A DNA stretch of 64,000 bases. Source: Progne subis subis (Eukaryota; Chordata; Aves; Passeriformes; Hirundinidae). This document shows, in pieces, positions 27,501-38,064 of the stretch. The stretch covers positions 21,413,188-21,477,187 of the forward strand of contig JAKJHU010000037.1 in NCBI GenBank assembly GCA_022316685.1, given 5' to 3'. Both the position numbers and the translations under genes were made by a program. The notes beneath the pieces were generated by a model. That model had not been told where the DNA came from, ran no database searches, and saw nothing but the letters and a program-made list of their open reading frames with translations. Numbering within the stretch: position 1 is the stretch's first letter; every line of letters starts with the position of its first letter.

Positions 27501-30500
27501 AAAATGACTTAGAGGATAGAAACAGTGTGCACAAAACAAGATGAAAACATGAAACCTTAGATATTAATTTTTAATGTTGAATCTGATTTTTTAAATCAGC
27601 TTTTCCAAGGCCTATTGTTTGAGTCAAGCCTCTATAATTTGTTCTTAGATCTCTTTATTCTGAAACAGTATAAAGCATCAAAGTTTTCTGGCCTGAAAAA
27701 CCTCTGCACAGGTACTGTAAAAAAATGATGACTCAAGGCAAATACGCAAGGGGAATCCAAAGAATGAAGTATATGAGAAGAGGCAATAGCAACACGAGCT
27801 CAGCACTGACGTTACTGCATTCTGGTGAGAAGGATAAAAATAAAGAACAAATTCTGCTTTTATCTGTACTCATCACCTGGTTGTTGCAGAACAGCTTGTT
27901 TCAACAGAAACCCAAGCAGGCAGAAAAAATGGTAGCAGTGTAATTCCATAGGTGCTCTTCTAGAACTACAGAACAATGATAAAACGTAAAAGTAGGAACG
28001 ACACATCCCAAGCCCTACAATTCCAGATGGTTGTAGCTTTGTGGCTGTGTTGCTCCATGTGGTAGAGAACAGCACATAAATGAAGGGTAAGAATCTTCTG
28101 TGATACGGTTGCAGCAAATCACCTGAGCTTGCAACTGTCCTGAAACCATCTCCTGCCCCACAAACAAGAGAGATGGCAGAAATATCACAGCAGTAATACT
28201 CAGGGTTATGTCTGAACTGTCTCATCATCACATGTCCACCTGTTCTTGGTGTACTTTTAAGCAGAAAAGGGAAAGCTGAATCTCTAAAACCCCATTAACA
28301 GGCAGAATGAATAGGAATAGATTTTGTAAGATGAAATAACTCTCCCTGAGGAGCCAATGCCCATGCTATAAGGATTTCAGAAGGTATCACACTAAACTGG
28401 CTCCATTATAATACTATAGACTGAATGTACTGGGCGTACTTGTGTGTTTGTTGTCTGGTTTAGGTTCATCCTAAGGGAATGCATTTTTGTGCTCTGAGGT
28501 CACTCTGTGATGTAAGTCAAAGCTTGCTAATTAGGGAAAACTTGCTTCGAAAGCCTAATATACATGGACCTAACATGTTAAAGGGTGCTGAAGTCTTTGT
28601 ATTCATTAGAGGTCTGCCATTCCCTTGGCAAAAAACTGTGCTGATTTTGTTGCCAAGGCCCTCCTCCAACTGCAAACAGGAGACAGACAGTGCCTGAGAC
28701 ATACAATTGGAGTATTCATGGCAGAGAAATGAATTCAGCTGTGTGAAAATTTTGAAACTTGAACAGCATTTTTTTTTCCCAGGCCGTATTTACCTTTACA
28801 AAAGGAGTTGATTACACAAATTATTTTTTTAAGCTGCGTTACGCTCAGCAGATAAATTCTGCAAAGTATGGAGTATGTTAAGCCACTAATACTACTGTGA
28901 GTACAACACTGCAGTGCGATGTACAACAGAGAGATGGATGCCACTAAAGCTAAAGTTTTCTATGCATGCCTCAAGTCCTGGAAGCAATACATTGTTTTAG
29001 CTCAATATTGGATCAATCTGTATGTTCACAGATCCTTTCAGAGATTACCTAGTTCTTCACAGGGCCAGTGCACATATCCCTCCACACTACCCCGGAACTG
29101 GGTTCAGCAGCGTGCACAGTGCAGCAATTGCCAGGAGGCTGTAAGAAGAGGCAACCCGTGTGTGCTGGGCACAGGGATGAGAGTTTCGCGCCTGTGGAGC
29201 AGGCTGCAAAGGAAGCAGCAATCTCCTCTGAGGGGCTGGGAAGCTGGAGGAGCAGGATGCAGTAAGGCCCTAGGCTGAAGGGGAGGAGGTGGCAGCCAGA
29301 GGGCAACAGGAGGTTGGAGAGCATGTGTCAGGCCTGGGAGGTGGTGAGAACAACGTCGTGGTTGTGGCAGCCTTAAGTATGGGAAGGTGAAGAGATTGTG
29401 GTAGTGATTAGTGTCTCCTTGCTGCACCCTTTTTTGTATTTTTTGAGTACTTTAATCCACTGTGAGCAGCATTTAGGAACAGGGAGAGCTGCCATCACCT
29501 GTCAGGTCCTCCTGCAACCTGGAGCACCAGGAAGATGGTGCAGATACCTGACCAGCTCAGCAGCACCAACTTCATGTTAGCTGTACTTCTCTGTGTGAAA
29601 TCTGTGCCATTTGGATTTATTTATTTCCAAGATATCCCAGTCACAAGTCACCTCAGAAAACAGAAAACCATTTGATTTCATCTTTCTAAAGCCTGCACTT
29701 ACTAGGATTTATTTTTCAGAACACAGTAGAACCAATACTTCTTAAATATCTTTGTTGGCTCATTCTTATAGTTAAGAAAATTACCCTACATAGTTTCTTT
29801 GCGATGCTCTTGAGAAACCAATATATTCAAATGATAGTATTTGATACATGATTCTGTCTACTGGTAATCATTTGCCCTGTAAATCATAAGTATGGCACAA
29901 CAATTACAGCTTTTTAAAAGAATGATGTTTTGATTATTCCTCATCTGCACTTGTTTGAAGCTATTTTCATTCAAGTGATAAGAAAGAATTTAATACAAGT
30001 GTTCCCTGTATTTGTACTATGAACTCAAATAATTCAGGAAAGTTTCTTAAATAACAATGACCTGTTTATGCTAAAGATAGCTTTTTATTTTTCCTACTAC
30101 TGATCTCAGGCAAGACTGCGGCTCCACCATTCAAGCACAGACCTGTGCAACTCACACCCTGTGGCCAGAGGCAGCTTGCAGAATGTTTTATCCCACTCAC
30201 ACTGGAGACACACAAGAAGGCTGGTACATTTTAACGAGCTGCTGTGCAAAACAAGTTCCTAGGAAGCAACCTGGAGAACACTCTCGAAGCCACAGTTCCT
30301 CCACCTTCATTCCTGCTGAGGTGAACAGGCAGAGCTGCTGGTCCAGGGAAGAGAAGGGCTTGATAGGAATCAGAAAAGCTGAACGCCCTAGCTGGAGTAC
30401 AGCCTGGGAAGGTGCATGGTAAGAGCAAGAAGGCAAGAATCTTGGGGAGCATGGTGTACGGGCTGCTTTGAGAAACTGAACATAAAATAAAAGGCTAGGT

Positions 30501-31304
30501 GTTGTGCTGGTAGAACCAGGCATGCCCTCCCTGATTTCCATGGGGAATGGGGTGAGGGTGTGTGAACAGGTTGGCATGGCCCATTTCAGACACCTGCATC
30601 TCAGCTGGAGCAAACCTGGATGATCCTCCGTACTGCATCCCCTGTAACTCCAAAGTCCATGACGTAACACTGGTAAATTCATATCTAATGATTCACCCAT
30701 TTATTGTGATTCTGCATGCCGGTTATTTGCAAACATGAGGTTTAGTTCAAATTATTTAAAGTAAGTTTTTCTTTTCCCCCTCTCGGCTTCCTTATTTATA
30801 TCTCAGTGCCAGAGCGTTCTTGTGTCCGAAGGCTTTGCAGACAGCCAGACAAGCAGCATCAATGCACGCTTTCTTACAGAAACACCGGATATCTCCAAAA
30901 CCACGCTGCTCTAAAACGGGCAGATCTTTTACAGACGTTGATACTCACTGGAAACCCAGTTCACTCTGCCTCCACCGAGACCTGCCACCCCGCGAACTCG
31001 CAGCTGCTGCCCAGGGCACGCACGGACCGGAGCCGGGCCGGGTGCGGACGGGCGCAGGTGGGGGTGCGGGACATCCCCCCGCGGGCACAGGTGGAACCCC
31101 GCGGACCCTCCGGCCGGCCGGGGCCGCACGCACGGCGGGGCTGGGCTGGGATCCAGCCTCTCGGAGCGGGGCACTCCGCAGCCCAGAGACGCGACCCGGG
31201 GAGGACGGTCCGCCGCCCACCCTCCCGGCCCCGGGGCCGCCCTTTACCTTGTAGTGTCGGAAGCCGTGCAGCTGCCGGCCGCTCACGTACCGCCACCGCC
31301 ACAT
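3244..31304 (-). CDS. SELENOI-like: SELENOI/EPT1-like ethanolaminephosphotransferase, spliced, 5' half (exons 1-5)
   Basis: Five exons on the minus strand (31248-31304, 18041-18109, 12601-12709, 10390-10464, 3244-3512) join in frame into 193 residues. The product belongs to the CDP-alcohol phosphotransferase family, which transfers phosphoethanolamine or phosphocholine from the CDP-alcohol to a diradylglycerol at ER/Golgi membranes, the last step of the Kennedy pathway. The signature D107-G108-x2-A111-R112-x8-G121-x3-D125-x3-D129 is complete. Hydrophobic stretches lie at about 46-72, 88-103, 131-144 and 153-171. By recall, the protein aligns without gaps to human SELENOI through R112, a position I recall as mutated in a human spastic paraplegia. 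The remaining half (later membrane helices and the selenocysteine region) lies left of position 1. Many substitutions against the normally well conserved SELENOI suggest a paralogue rather than the orthologue. Substrate preference cannot be read here. Confidence 0.88.
4058..4944 (+). mobile_element. CR1 LINE, 3' fragment, split by a solo LTR
   Basis: The plus-strand sequence follows the 3' end of CR1 ORF2 and the 3' UTR: gtggccaagaaggccaatgg, then a 'cactacaagaaggacattgag' segment, then 'ggttggacttgatgacctta'. The 3' end has the CR1 phrase aaaggtcttttccaac. It is 5'-truncated, has stops in the coding part, and is interrupted at 4492-4771 by a retroviral LTR. Confidence 0.88.
4492..4771 (+). 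mobile_element. solo LTR of an endogenous retrovirus, nested in CR1
   Basis: A 280 bp insert interrupts the CR1 at the phrase aagcattgga...caggctgc. It begins TGTTG and ends CAACA, a perfect 5-bp terminal inversion. Flanks are ttggaa and ttggag, a 6 bp target duplication with one mismatch, as expected for alpha/beta-retrovirus-like (ERVK) elements. Inside are a TATA-like ctatatatgc at about 4680 and an aataaa signal at about 4701, which fit plus orientation. No internal viral genes remain. Confidence 0.75.
7426..9200 (-). mobile_element. CR1 LINE with degraded, internally deleted ORF2
   Basis: Minus-strand frames give successive CR1 ORF2 pieces: the [17 protein letters not shown] linker (8942-8700), [19 protein letters not shown] (about 8500), [20 protein letters not shown] then ADDSKLGG (about 8300), and the C-terminal [18 protein letters not shown] block (about 7900). 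They lie in different frames with stops. The reverse transcriptase part between the MEQI and NIFISD blocks is missing. The endonuclease domain is absent (5' truncation). The 3' end (on the left, gaatcaaagaacag...ggctggaaaagacctccaag) is typical CR1. Confidence 0.92.
9705..10050 (+). mobile_element. CR1 LINE, 3' fragment
   Basis: The plus strand carries the late ORF2 and 3' UTR of CR1: 'gttcagtctggagaagagga', 'ttagatattagcaagaaaat', 'ggcactggactgggttgcct', 'aaggctagattggatgagct'. The last bases of the element (the ggtcccttccaac part) are missing, so it is truncated at both ends. Confidence 0.8.
10390..10464 (-). CDS. SELENOI-like: SELENOI-like coding exon 4
   Basis: Codes for the end of codon 79 to the first base of codon 104. 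The peptide carries PTWVWLF followed by a hydrophobic stretch ending CAYAL, matching the second membrane helix of SELENOI (VPDWVW...AYTL) without gaps. The acceptor has a long T-rich tract before cag. The donor is TTAG followed by gtaatg, phase 1, so codon 104 (Asp) is completed by the next exon. Conservation is weaker in the lipid-facing helix than in the loop that follows. Confidence 0.88.
   Translation of the reverse strand, partial: VPVLDLFPPGCGCSVLLPPFVLTL
10465..12600 (-). other. SELENOI-like intron 3 (2.1 kb)
   Basis: AT-rich sequence with one long T-rich tract (10921-10988). No exon, RNA gene or identifiable transposon seen. Confidence 0.7.
10921..10988. repeat. T-rich low-complexity tract
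   Basis: About 68 bp of T runs interrupted only by short C groups, so a pure pyrimidine strand; on the minus (gene) strand it is polypurine. Confidence 0.9.
12601..12709 (-). CDS. SELENOI-like: SELENOI-like coding exon 3
   Basis: Codes for residues 43-78 plus the first base of codon 79. It contains the [12 protein letters not shown] block (family: W.APN..TF.G) followed by a hydrophobic run that forms the first transmembrane helix, then the acidic and aromatic loop YDWDYTAS. The acceptor is ttttttaacag and the donor TCAG followed by gtaaat. No stop or frameshift occurs, which argues for a functional gene. Confidence 0.9.
13725..13772. repeat. (AGTAT)n microsatellite
   Basis: About nine tandem copies of the pentamer AGTAT (one short unit), ending in aataatata. 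The array is nearly pure and so probably polymorphic. Confidence 0.95.
15862..16043. repeat. T/G-only low-complexity tract with GTTTG units
   Basis: About 180 bp in which the plus strand is almost entirely T and G, with gtttgtttgtttg and tttttgggttt units. It explains the Phe-rich open frame across it. Confidence 0.85.
18041..18109 (-). CDS. SELENOI-like: SELENOI-like coding exon 2
   Basis: Codes for 23 residues (20-42) beginning [10 protein letters not shown], the most recognisable N-terminal block of the SELENOI/CEPT1 family, and ending in IIK. The acceptor is a pyrimidine tract followed by cctcacag, the donor is AAG followed by gtaaga, and both ends are phase 0. By recall about three quarters of the residues equal human SELENOI and the rest are mostly conservative. 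This segment lies just before the first membrane helix. Confidence 0.92.
23350..23983 (+). mobile_element. ERVL-like solo LTR
   Basis: A 634 bp block starts TGTCCTAGGGTGACTTTATG and ends CTAAACCAGGACA, with terminal TGTCC/GGACA inversion. I recognise it as an LTR type abundant in songbird genomes, in the ERVL group. Flanking 5-mers are agtat and agtca, so the expected 5 bp target duplication is imperfect. A TATAAATA at 23851-23858, late in the element, fits plus orientation, antisense to the host gene. No internal viral sequence is adjacent, so it arose by LTR recombination. Confidence 0.8.
24118..24222 (-). mobile_element. CR1 3' end fragment
   Basis: Starts gatcacaggatcattcaggt then cagaagggacctcagcaggt, the reverse complement of a CR1 3' terminus, with about 60 bp of degraded upstream sequence. 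It begins 134 bp right of the ERVL-like LTR. Confidence 0.75.
25132..25171. repeat. 21-bp tandem duplication
   Basis: The unit ttgataaagcaataaaatgc plus t is followed at once by a second copy matching over 17 bases before it decays. It lies next to an A17 run. Confidence 0.85.
26290..27260 (-). mobile_element. very old CR1-like LINE remnant
   Basis: Scattered phrases match the reverse complement of ancient amniote CR1 elements: gagatcttctagtccagcac near 26340, 'acacattattccagctgata' followed by a 'tctgatcagtat' at about 26860, a Phe-rich 'cctttattttaggttctaaa' part near 27000, and 'gaacagcaaaggagttggga' near 27200. Divergence is high, so edges and subfamily are uncertain. Confidence 0.55.
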
Positions 31305-31560
31305 CGCCGCCCTACGCCGCGCCGAGGCACGGAGGGATGGGAGCGATGGGAGGACGGATGAGGGAGGCGGCGGGGCCGTGGGCGGGCGGAGGGCGGCTCC
31401 CTGGCCGCGCCCCGCGGGCTGGACCTGCCCCTGGCTCCGGGCATCCGCACCCGGGTGTCCCGCGGGGCTGGGTCCCGGGCGGCTCCCGTGGGAGCAGGCG
31501 GCTCCCCGCGGCTCCAGGGAGCTCCGGTGCCCGCCCGCCAGCAGCGTGTACTACACGCCC
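30970..31560 (-). promoter_or_regulatory. CpG island / promoter of the SELENOI-like gene
   Basis: A block of about 0.6 kb, very rich in G+C and CpG in an AT-rich setting, overlaps exon 1, the first bases of intron 1 and the sequence upstream of the start codon. Several GC boxes (GGGCGG type) lie between 31380 and 31400, and no TATA box is evident just upstream of the ATG. This is a housekeeping-type promoter. The exact transcription start cannot be read from sequence. Edges are estimated by eye. Confidence 0.75.
31248..31304 (-). CDS. SELENOI-like: SELENOI-like coding exon 1
   Basis: Codes for 19 residues beginning MWRWRYVSG and ending HYK. The human SELENOI first exon, as I recall it, also codes for 19 residues ending KYK, with a shared YVS..QL.GF core. 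The ATG sits in a CpG island with G at -3. The donor is AAG followed by gtaaag, phase 0. The Trp-rich opening replaces the MAGYEY start of canonical SELENOI, the clearest sign of a divergent copy. An ATG two bases further in opens another frame (MAVAVRERP) with no family similarity and is not used in this model. Confidence 0.88.
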
Positions 31561-31918
31561 GTAGTGATCTCACGGTCCCAAGGCACGTAGCAGAATCACC
31601 TCCAAACTGTTTTTCTGGCTAAGGGTTTGTTAAAGATGCTGTTTTTGCAGAGTACGCGAAGATGCGCCCGTGAAGTCGCTATACAAAACAATGCTGAGTA
31701 ACAAATGCAAAACATGCCAAGTAACACTACACAAACAATGTTAAGTAACGTGTTTCAGAAACAGGTGACACTGAGGATTAAGGTTTATATTTGCATTCCG
31801 GCGGTAATCTGAGTCTTGTATCTTTTTATTGCACCTGCGCTGGAGCCTGCCACACCACATCAGTCAGCAGAGCACTCTGCACCTCCTGATTTCTAGGGAA
31901 GCGAGGCACTGGTATAGG

Positions 31919-32168
31919 TAAAAACAAACAAACAAACAACCCCCCCCCCCAAAAAAAAAAAAAAAAAAAAAACCAAAAAACACACATACACAAAAAAAAC
32001 CACCCCAAAAAAACCACAACACCACAACCACCCAGACAACAACAAAAAACAAACACCAAACCAAACAAAACCAAACTAACAACATAAACAAAAACAAACA
32101 ACATAAACAACACCCCCCAACAAACAAAAAACAACGATGACAAAACCACACACACACAAAAAAAAACC
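31919..32168. repeat. A/C-only asymmetric tract
   Basis: For 250 bp the plus strand is almost entirely A and C: aac and aaac units, a C10-12 run (from 31939) followed by A22, and then mixed ccaaaac and cacaca patches, with only a few G or T. It lies about 0.6 kb upstream of the SELENOI-like start codon, and the minus (sense) strand is all T and G. Confidence 0.92.
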
Positions 32169-34258
32169 CTTTGGAAAACATCAGGAGTAATGTTTCAGCT
32201 GCAAATGTATTTAAGCATATGGCATGACACCTTGTGTTACCTTCACTGTACACTGCTGGGAGAGAGAGTTGAAATAATACACATCAGGGTCTGAGATTTT
32301 ATGGACCGAATGGAATCTATCCAGAAAGCAAATCAATTAAAATCCATTACTTGCACCCCACAAGGCATCTTATGTATTGTGAGAGTCAGTGTTATTTTAC
32401 AAACTGTGCAGGTTTGATAGGAATTATATACAAGTTACGATCGTTAAGTGCAAACTGTATACAATGGTCCTTGTTCTGTATTATTAATTACACATTAATC
32501 AGCTGAGATGTGCTTATACCTGCATTCTGCTTTCGGCTGCAGCAGCTGAACTTCTGCTCTTGAAAACAATCCAGAACTTTAATACTTAGCTTCAGGTTAC
32601 AGAGTTAAAAGCTTGATACCAGTTAAGAAAGCTAAAATGTTTGGAGCTTGTATTTTTCATGAGCCAACTCTCATTTTAATTAGTGTTCATACCCTGACTT
32701 TTGATTTGGGATCCCCTTCATTGTTATTATTATGTTTTTAAATTGTGTTATGCTACTGGAAAAATTACAAGGGTACATAAGAAAAGATTCATGATCTGTA
32801 CTGTACTCACTGCAGATTTTTAGTGCAAGTTACTAAAACAGGCCAAAGCATTTTAGAATTATCACTTTCACTTCTTAACTCTAACCATAGAAACCTCAAA
32901 CATGAAAGCAGACATATTTCTGAACAACTATTAGGAGTATGATGAACAGAAAAGGTGTTTGCTTTTCTGAAAGGTAAAAAGTAGGCAAAAAATAAAGTAT
33001 TTTTTCTCTTTGCAGTCTTCTAGATTTATGTCAAGAATATATAGATACAGAAGATACATAAATATAGTGGACAGAGAATACAAGTTTTATTTCCTATTCT
33101 CTCAAAACTATTTTGGTGACAAATGAAACACACACATATACAAAAACCCAACACACCAATCCTCATAAATATTCCACTAAACAGGAAATGTCAAAGACTT
33201 GCTTACATGTAAAAATGCAATTGCTTGAACTCGTACTTCAGCATGTTCCGTGTCTGCTAATGAGCACATCAAAGGAGGGGTCACAAGATATACTAAAGAG
33301 CAGGAAACAGATCGGTGAATGAGTATGGAATGTCACAGAACAAGCTGTGACACAAGTAACAGGGACTTTGAGAATACTGTGGAAATTATACTGATGTGCT
33401 AGCTGTTGATTTGAGGAACTTCCTTGATTTAGGCGTCGTAGTTCATATGATTGATTGGCCCTTAAGACCATGCACACAGACTAGCCAAGCCCAGGTGCAA
33501 CCCAAGCTCAAGCCATGTGTTTTACTGTCACCCTGATGTTCTCACTGTCTCCATGCATACCCACGTACATGTTTGGAGCTTATTCTATGGTTACATTTTT
33601 CAATCTGGGGAGATTTAGAGTTCTTTTCTGGACAAGTGTTTGAGCTGTGATCCAAGCTGTTTGTCCTCCATGCAGTACTTTGGGAAGAGCAGTGAAAGCA
33701 GCCTTAATGCTGCAGCACATTCCCTTGATTCTTTTCTGGAAGAGTAGTAAGTTGTAGTCTGAGTAAGGAGGAACTCTAACTGACACATGAGTATTATTAC
33801 CAGACTCCATTTCATGAGCTTGAGTGTGGAGGAGATGAGCATTAAGACAAAAGGCCAGAACACAGCACAGTTAACCTCCACTATAGAAAAAGCTCAAGTC
33901 TTTTCACAGCTGTGGCTGGAACATTTGCAACAGGTCAGACTTTATTAAGAGGATGATCTAAACATGGCTTTCTGCAGATTGGGGGAAATAATTCAAGGCC
34001 AGATCTGATTTCAGTGAAATCAGCAAGGGAATTCCCAGGTCTTCAATGCTGTTTGTTAATTACACATAGTACTGAGAAGAAAACAATTTATTATTTTGAA
34101 GGGACTATGGTACAGGCAAGAAGAAGTTAAAAGGATAGCTCTTCTACAGATTTAAATGGTATTTTTTTGAAAAACCGAAACCAAACGTGAAGACAAATTG
34201 TATTCTTTATCCAAATAGATAAAGGCTCAGGATGGCCCAGAAGAAATAATAAATAAAT

Positions 34259-34261
<3 letters not shown>

Positions 34262-34298
<37 letters not shown>
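34262..34298. repeat. (AC)n microsatellite
   Basis: About 18 uninterrupted AC dinucleotides, flanked by AT-rich sequence with ataaataaat motifs. Likely length-polymorphic. Confidence 0.97.
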
Positions 34299-34299
<1 letters not shown>

Positions 34300-37200
34300 C
34301 ATATATAAAAAATTTAAATAATAAATAAATAACCCAATAAATCCTCGAGTTTCATTCTTTTCTCTCTTATAAGTGATAATAATAAATTAATAGAGATGGA
34401 GCTTCTTGGATAGGGAAGACTGCCTAGTCTTTATCTATAAGGCATCTAATAGCACATTCCAGTCTTCTTCAAGAAGTAAAAAAAAAAAAACAGAGAGAAA
34501 TTATGTAGAGACCAAACCCAAAATGACCAGCTGCCAAAGCAGTAGAAGAAGGGACAGATGTATTAACATACTGTTCTCCCTTGGGCAAGGCATTTTTCAG
34601 GAGTGTTTATAGAGTCTTCAACACAAGGATACACCATAGTCATGATTAGGCTAAAGTAGTATTAGTACTAGACCTAAAAGAAGAAATTCAATATCCAGAG
34701 TTACTAAAATATATAAAGTGCAGTGTTATAAAGCGCAGGCCCCTCAGTAATTTTAAAATCTTGTTGAATTAAATTAAGAGAGCAAACTTTCATGGGAGTA
34801 AACTGGTCTAATGATTGAAGTTTAAAATATGTCACTTTTCCCAGCTCTGAATATGTGCCTGCATTTTTTTCTCACCAGCTAGAGCCAAAAGAGAGTACTT
34901 TTATGATAGATGTTCAGTTTCAGCTTGGAAAACATTATTTTATTTGCACGTACCTCATTAAACTACAGAGGCATCTCATAAAAAGTAGGCAAATATGTTT
35001 CCCAAATGTTAGTGTCTGTCAGAAAGTTACGTACTCGCATTCCTCTTATAGCACTGACACAGAGAAACAGCAGAAGACAAGAATGTCAGGCAGTGCAAGA
35101 TGCCATGGGGAGCACTGGGAGCTGGGATGAGCTGGCTGAGGCTCAGTGTGCAGCCACTCTGCGCCAGTCGGCAGCCAGGACACTCCAGAGGCAGGAGCCC
35201 CTCACGTCTTTATGACCCAGGGGCAATGGCTGCTAAAGAGGGGCTTCCTGGGCGTGCTGATTCATTTAAAACCTTTTTTTTTTTTTTTTTTTCCCTTTTG
35301 ATTCTTAAACGATCGGCTATTAATTTTTAATTTGTGTGAATGTTAGAACTTGACTCTGATTCGCTGCAATCTGGCGTCCCCTGAGGGGTTTTTTGGGGGG
35401 TGTGTATGTGTGTTTTCCCATTCCAAGCAGTTTACAGCTTGCCTCAGCATAGCGATGCACTGTACTGTGAAACAGCGCAATTTAATTTAAAGTGGAACTG
35501 ACGTTGTAGCTTGAGGATTAAAAAGATTTAAGTGTTTCATGTTGTTTCCTAAAAAGACCTTAGAAAGCCTGGAATGATCAAACTGCAACAAGTCTGCATA
35601 AGAAAATGTTATTTTGTATCTACATTTTGGTCTGTGGTATCGGGCCTAGGCTTTTGGATCACCTCTTGCCTGACAAACTCATGAAAACCTGTCTGAGCCT
35701 GAAAGACACACTCTGACATATTTGATGAGTTTTCCCCCATCTACTTCATCCCAGTTCACTGTCTGGGATACTTGTGACTTTAAAAACTTTCCTGAAGAAA
35801 TGACTCAAACCAAAAGCCTTTCTCTGTGCTTGAATTTGACATTGTCTGTACCAGACTTTGTACCCTGGAAAGCTTTTAAAGCTCTAGCTTAATGCTCTGT
35901 AAGAGGAAATGAATCCATAAACCCATATTAGAATGAAGGACGGGCACATTCAATCAATATAAAAAAGTGCTCTAAACTTCAGTAATTTAAACTTCCTTAT
36001 CTTTAACTCATCTGTATAAAATACATTTTGTTTCTTTGAAAGAGTTCTTTCTGCACACATATTAAGGAACATTGGTGTAATCAACTGCACCACCAACAAA
36101 AAAATGCCCTTTTTTCTGGATTTCACAGAATCAATTTTTATTACTAACAAAAATTTTATAGTTTTCATAGAATTTTCATGCAACAAAAATACAAAAAATA
36201 CACCATTTCTTAATGTTCCCTGAGCAGCAGTAGATTTGATCCTGAGTGCACATACAATCAGTATATCAGATTATGAACTCAAACTATTATTTAAGCCTGT
36301 GAAAAGACAGATATGCTTGTATATGTAGTTGAAAAGCCAGTTCTTCAAAAACCAATCAATTGCATTAATTATTACTTCAAAATACAATGCACAGCACTTT
36401 TTAACAGACTTGAAGAATAACATACTGGTATTATGAAAGTTAAGCTTTTGTCAAGAAGCTTGGCTTTCATTATTCTTCCTTCACATTATTTCTAATAATG
36501 AAACAGAGACATTGTTTTTTAAAAAGTTGCAGTTCTGTTTTAGTTCCTAATATATACGGTGGTTTTCTCACATGCTTCCTCTAGTTCCATGTCATTTCAG
36601 TACCTGTTTGTGAAGAACACGAAAACAAATAAAAGGAATATATAAATTGGGTCACCTTCTTGGGATTCTATAGAAGTAAGTTCCTCCCAAGGTGTGAGCA
36701 CCTGGAATCCTTGGAAGGAGTTTATGCATAGAAAAAAATACACTCACTAAAGCAGACCAGACTTCTGTTGTCCATTTCTCTGTAGTTTAGCTCTAACATA
36801 AGATTATTTAGCTAAGTAGTGCAATAACATACTTTTTCAAAGAAAACTACCTTGAGGATATATAATAAAATTAATTTGTCAGTCTGGTAATTTCAGAAGA
36901 AATACTGCAAATTTTTGGAAGGATGAGAACTCAGTGCTTTTAATTCTGTTTCGAACATAAAAATCAAAGGCAGTACAGGGTTTGCATGATGATGTTTCTG
37001 GCTCTTCTGTTTGCAAAATCCACTTTAATTAGTGGCAGTTTTCTAAAGAGAATGCCAGATGGGTATTTGCCATAGGGTGCTTTGGAAAAAAAAAACCAAA
37101 CTGAACTGTAGACGGATATATGTAATTAGGGCTTCAACAATAAAAATGCAGCCATGCAGTACCTTTTATCTAAATATAAGTACTTAATAAATTCTAATTA

Positions 37201-37524
37201 AGCTATGAGATACAACTACCTTATTTTACAAAGACTGTTTATTATTACTTGTATTTAACAGCAGCACTGACAGCCAAGGTGACCTTGTCAAGAACATGCA
37301 ATAAGCAATATAAAAATAATCTATCGGTCCCATTTCTGCCAGTGTTTCCACTTGCACCAGTAAAACATTTGCAAAGGTGATCAGCCTTTTTTCCTTCTGT
37401 TAGCTGCAACTCATTTTAGGGAAGAGAACATCTACAGAAAGCAGTTTCAGTCCCAAGTCTACATCTTGGCATTGGCATTACTCTTCTGGCCAGTAAATTT
37501 ATGAGGTTACTTTTTGCTTAGGAA

Positions 37525-37527
<3 letters not shown>

Positions 37528-37565
<38 letters not shown>
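37528..37565. repeat. poly(A) tract, 38 bp
   Basis: Uninterrupted run of 38 A about 230 bp left of the SPIDR CpG island. No polyadenylation signal lies directly upstream, so a retrocopy tail is not supported. Confidence 0.95.
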
Positions 37566-37571
<6 letters not shown>

Positions 37572-38064
37572 ATAGCAAACGTATTTTTCATCGAGTGCCT
37601 TGTGTTTAGACGTAACTTGCTTAGGTATCTAGCCAGAGTTTCCATCCCTGCGCTTTCTTCCCTTGTGGTAGTTAAACATTCATTCGAGATTTACTTCTGA
37701 GTGAACTTGGGTATCACGAAGGATGCCCGAGTGACCCTGGCTGTCATGAAGGATGCGCAGGTTGAAAAACTTCTCTTCAGAGAAGGACAGACGTCGCTCT
37801 CCACACCATCCCCTCAAAAATCAGCGCTGCCAACTCAGCCCCCGCCCTGGGCGGAGAACAGACGACCCCGCTCGGCCTGAGGTCTCGGGGCAGCTCGGCA
37901 GGGAGGGCAGGAGGGAGCCGGTGCCGGCGGCGGCGTTTCCTGCCGGGAAATCCCTGCACGGGACGAATCCCTGCCGGCTCCAGAGGGGCGATCCCACAGC
38001 CGGCGCGCCCCCGCCCCCGGCGCGCGCGCCGCGCCCGCGCTTCCCGGGATCTCCGCCCCGCCCC

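Larger units (their letters stand above)
18110..31247 (-). other. SELENOI-like intron 1 (13.1 kb)
   Basis: The largest intron in the window. It holds an ERVL-like solo LTR, two CR1 remnants and short tandem duplications (listed). The stretches 18.2-23.3 kb, 24.3-26.2 kb and 27.3-31.0 kb show no exon, RNA gene or element I can name. 29.06-29.37 kb is richer in G+C, without a coding signal I recognise. Confidence 0.7.
31561..37790. other. intergenic region between the two divergent genes
   Basis: About 6.2 kb separates the CpG islands. It contains an A/C-only tract, an (AC)n microsatellite and a 38 bp poly(A) run (listed). A modestly GC-rich patch at 35080-35250 has no coding signal I recognise. 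No transposon or RNA gene was identified elsewhere here. AT-rich unique sequence fills 32.2-34.2 kb and 35.3-37.5 kb. Confidence 0.65.

Noticed and set aside
30961..31302. Minus-strand frame starting MAVAVRERP, two bases inside the SELENOI-like ATG
   Set aside because: The frame has no family similarity. The MWRWRYVSG frame splices in phase 0 to YSAVDTN and aligns with SELENOI.
30806..31564. 252-codon plus-strand open frame
   Set aside because: Antisense to exon 1 and the promoter of the SELENOI-like gene; another CpG-island shadow with no domain.
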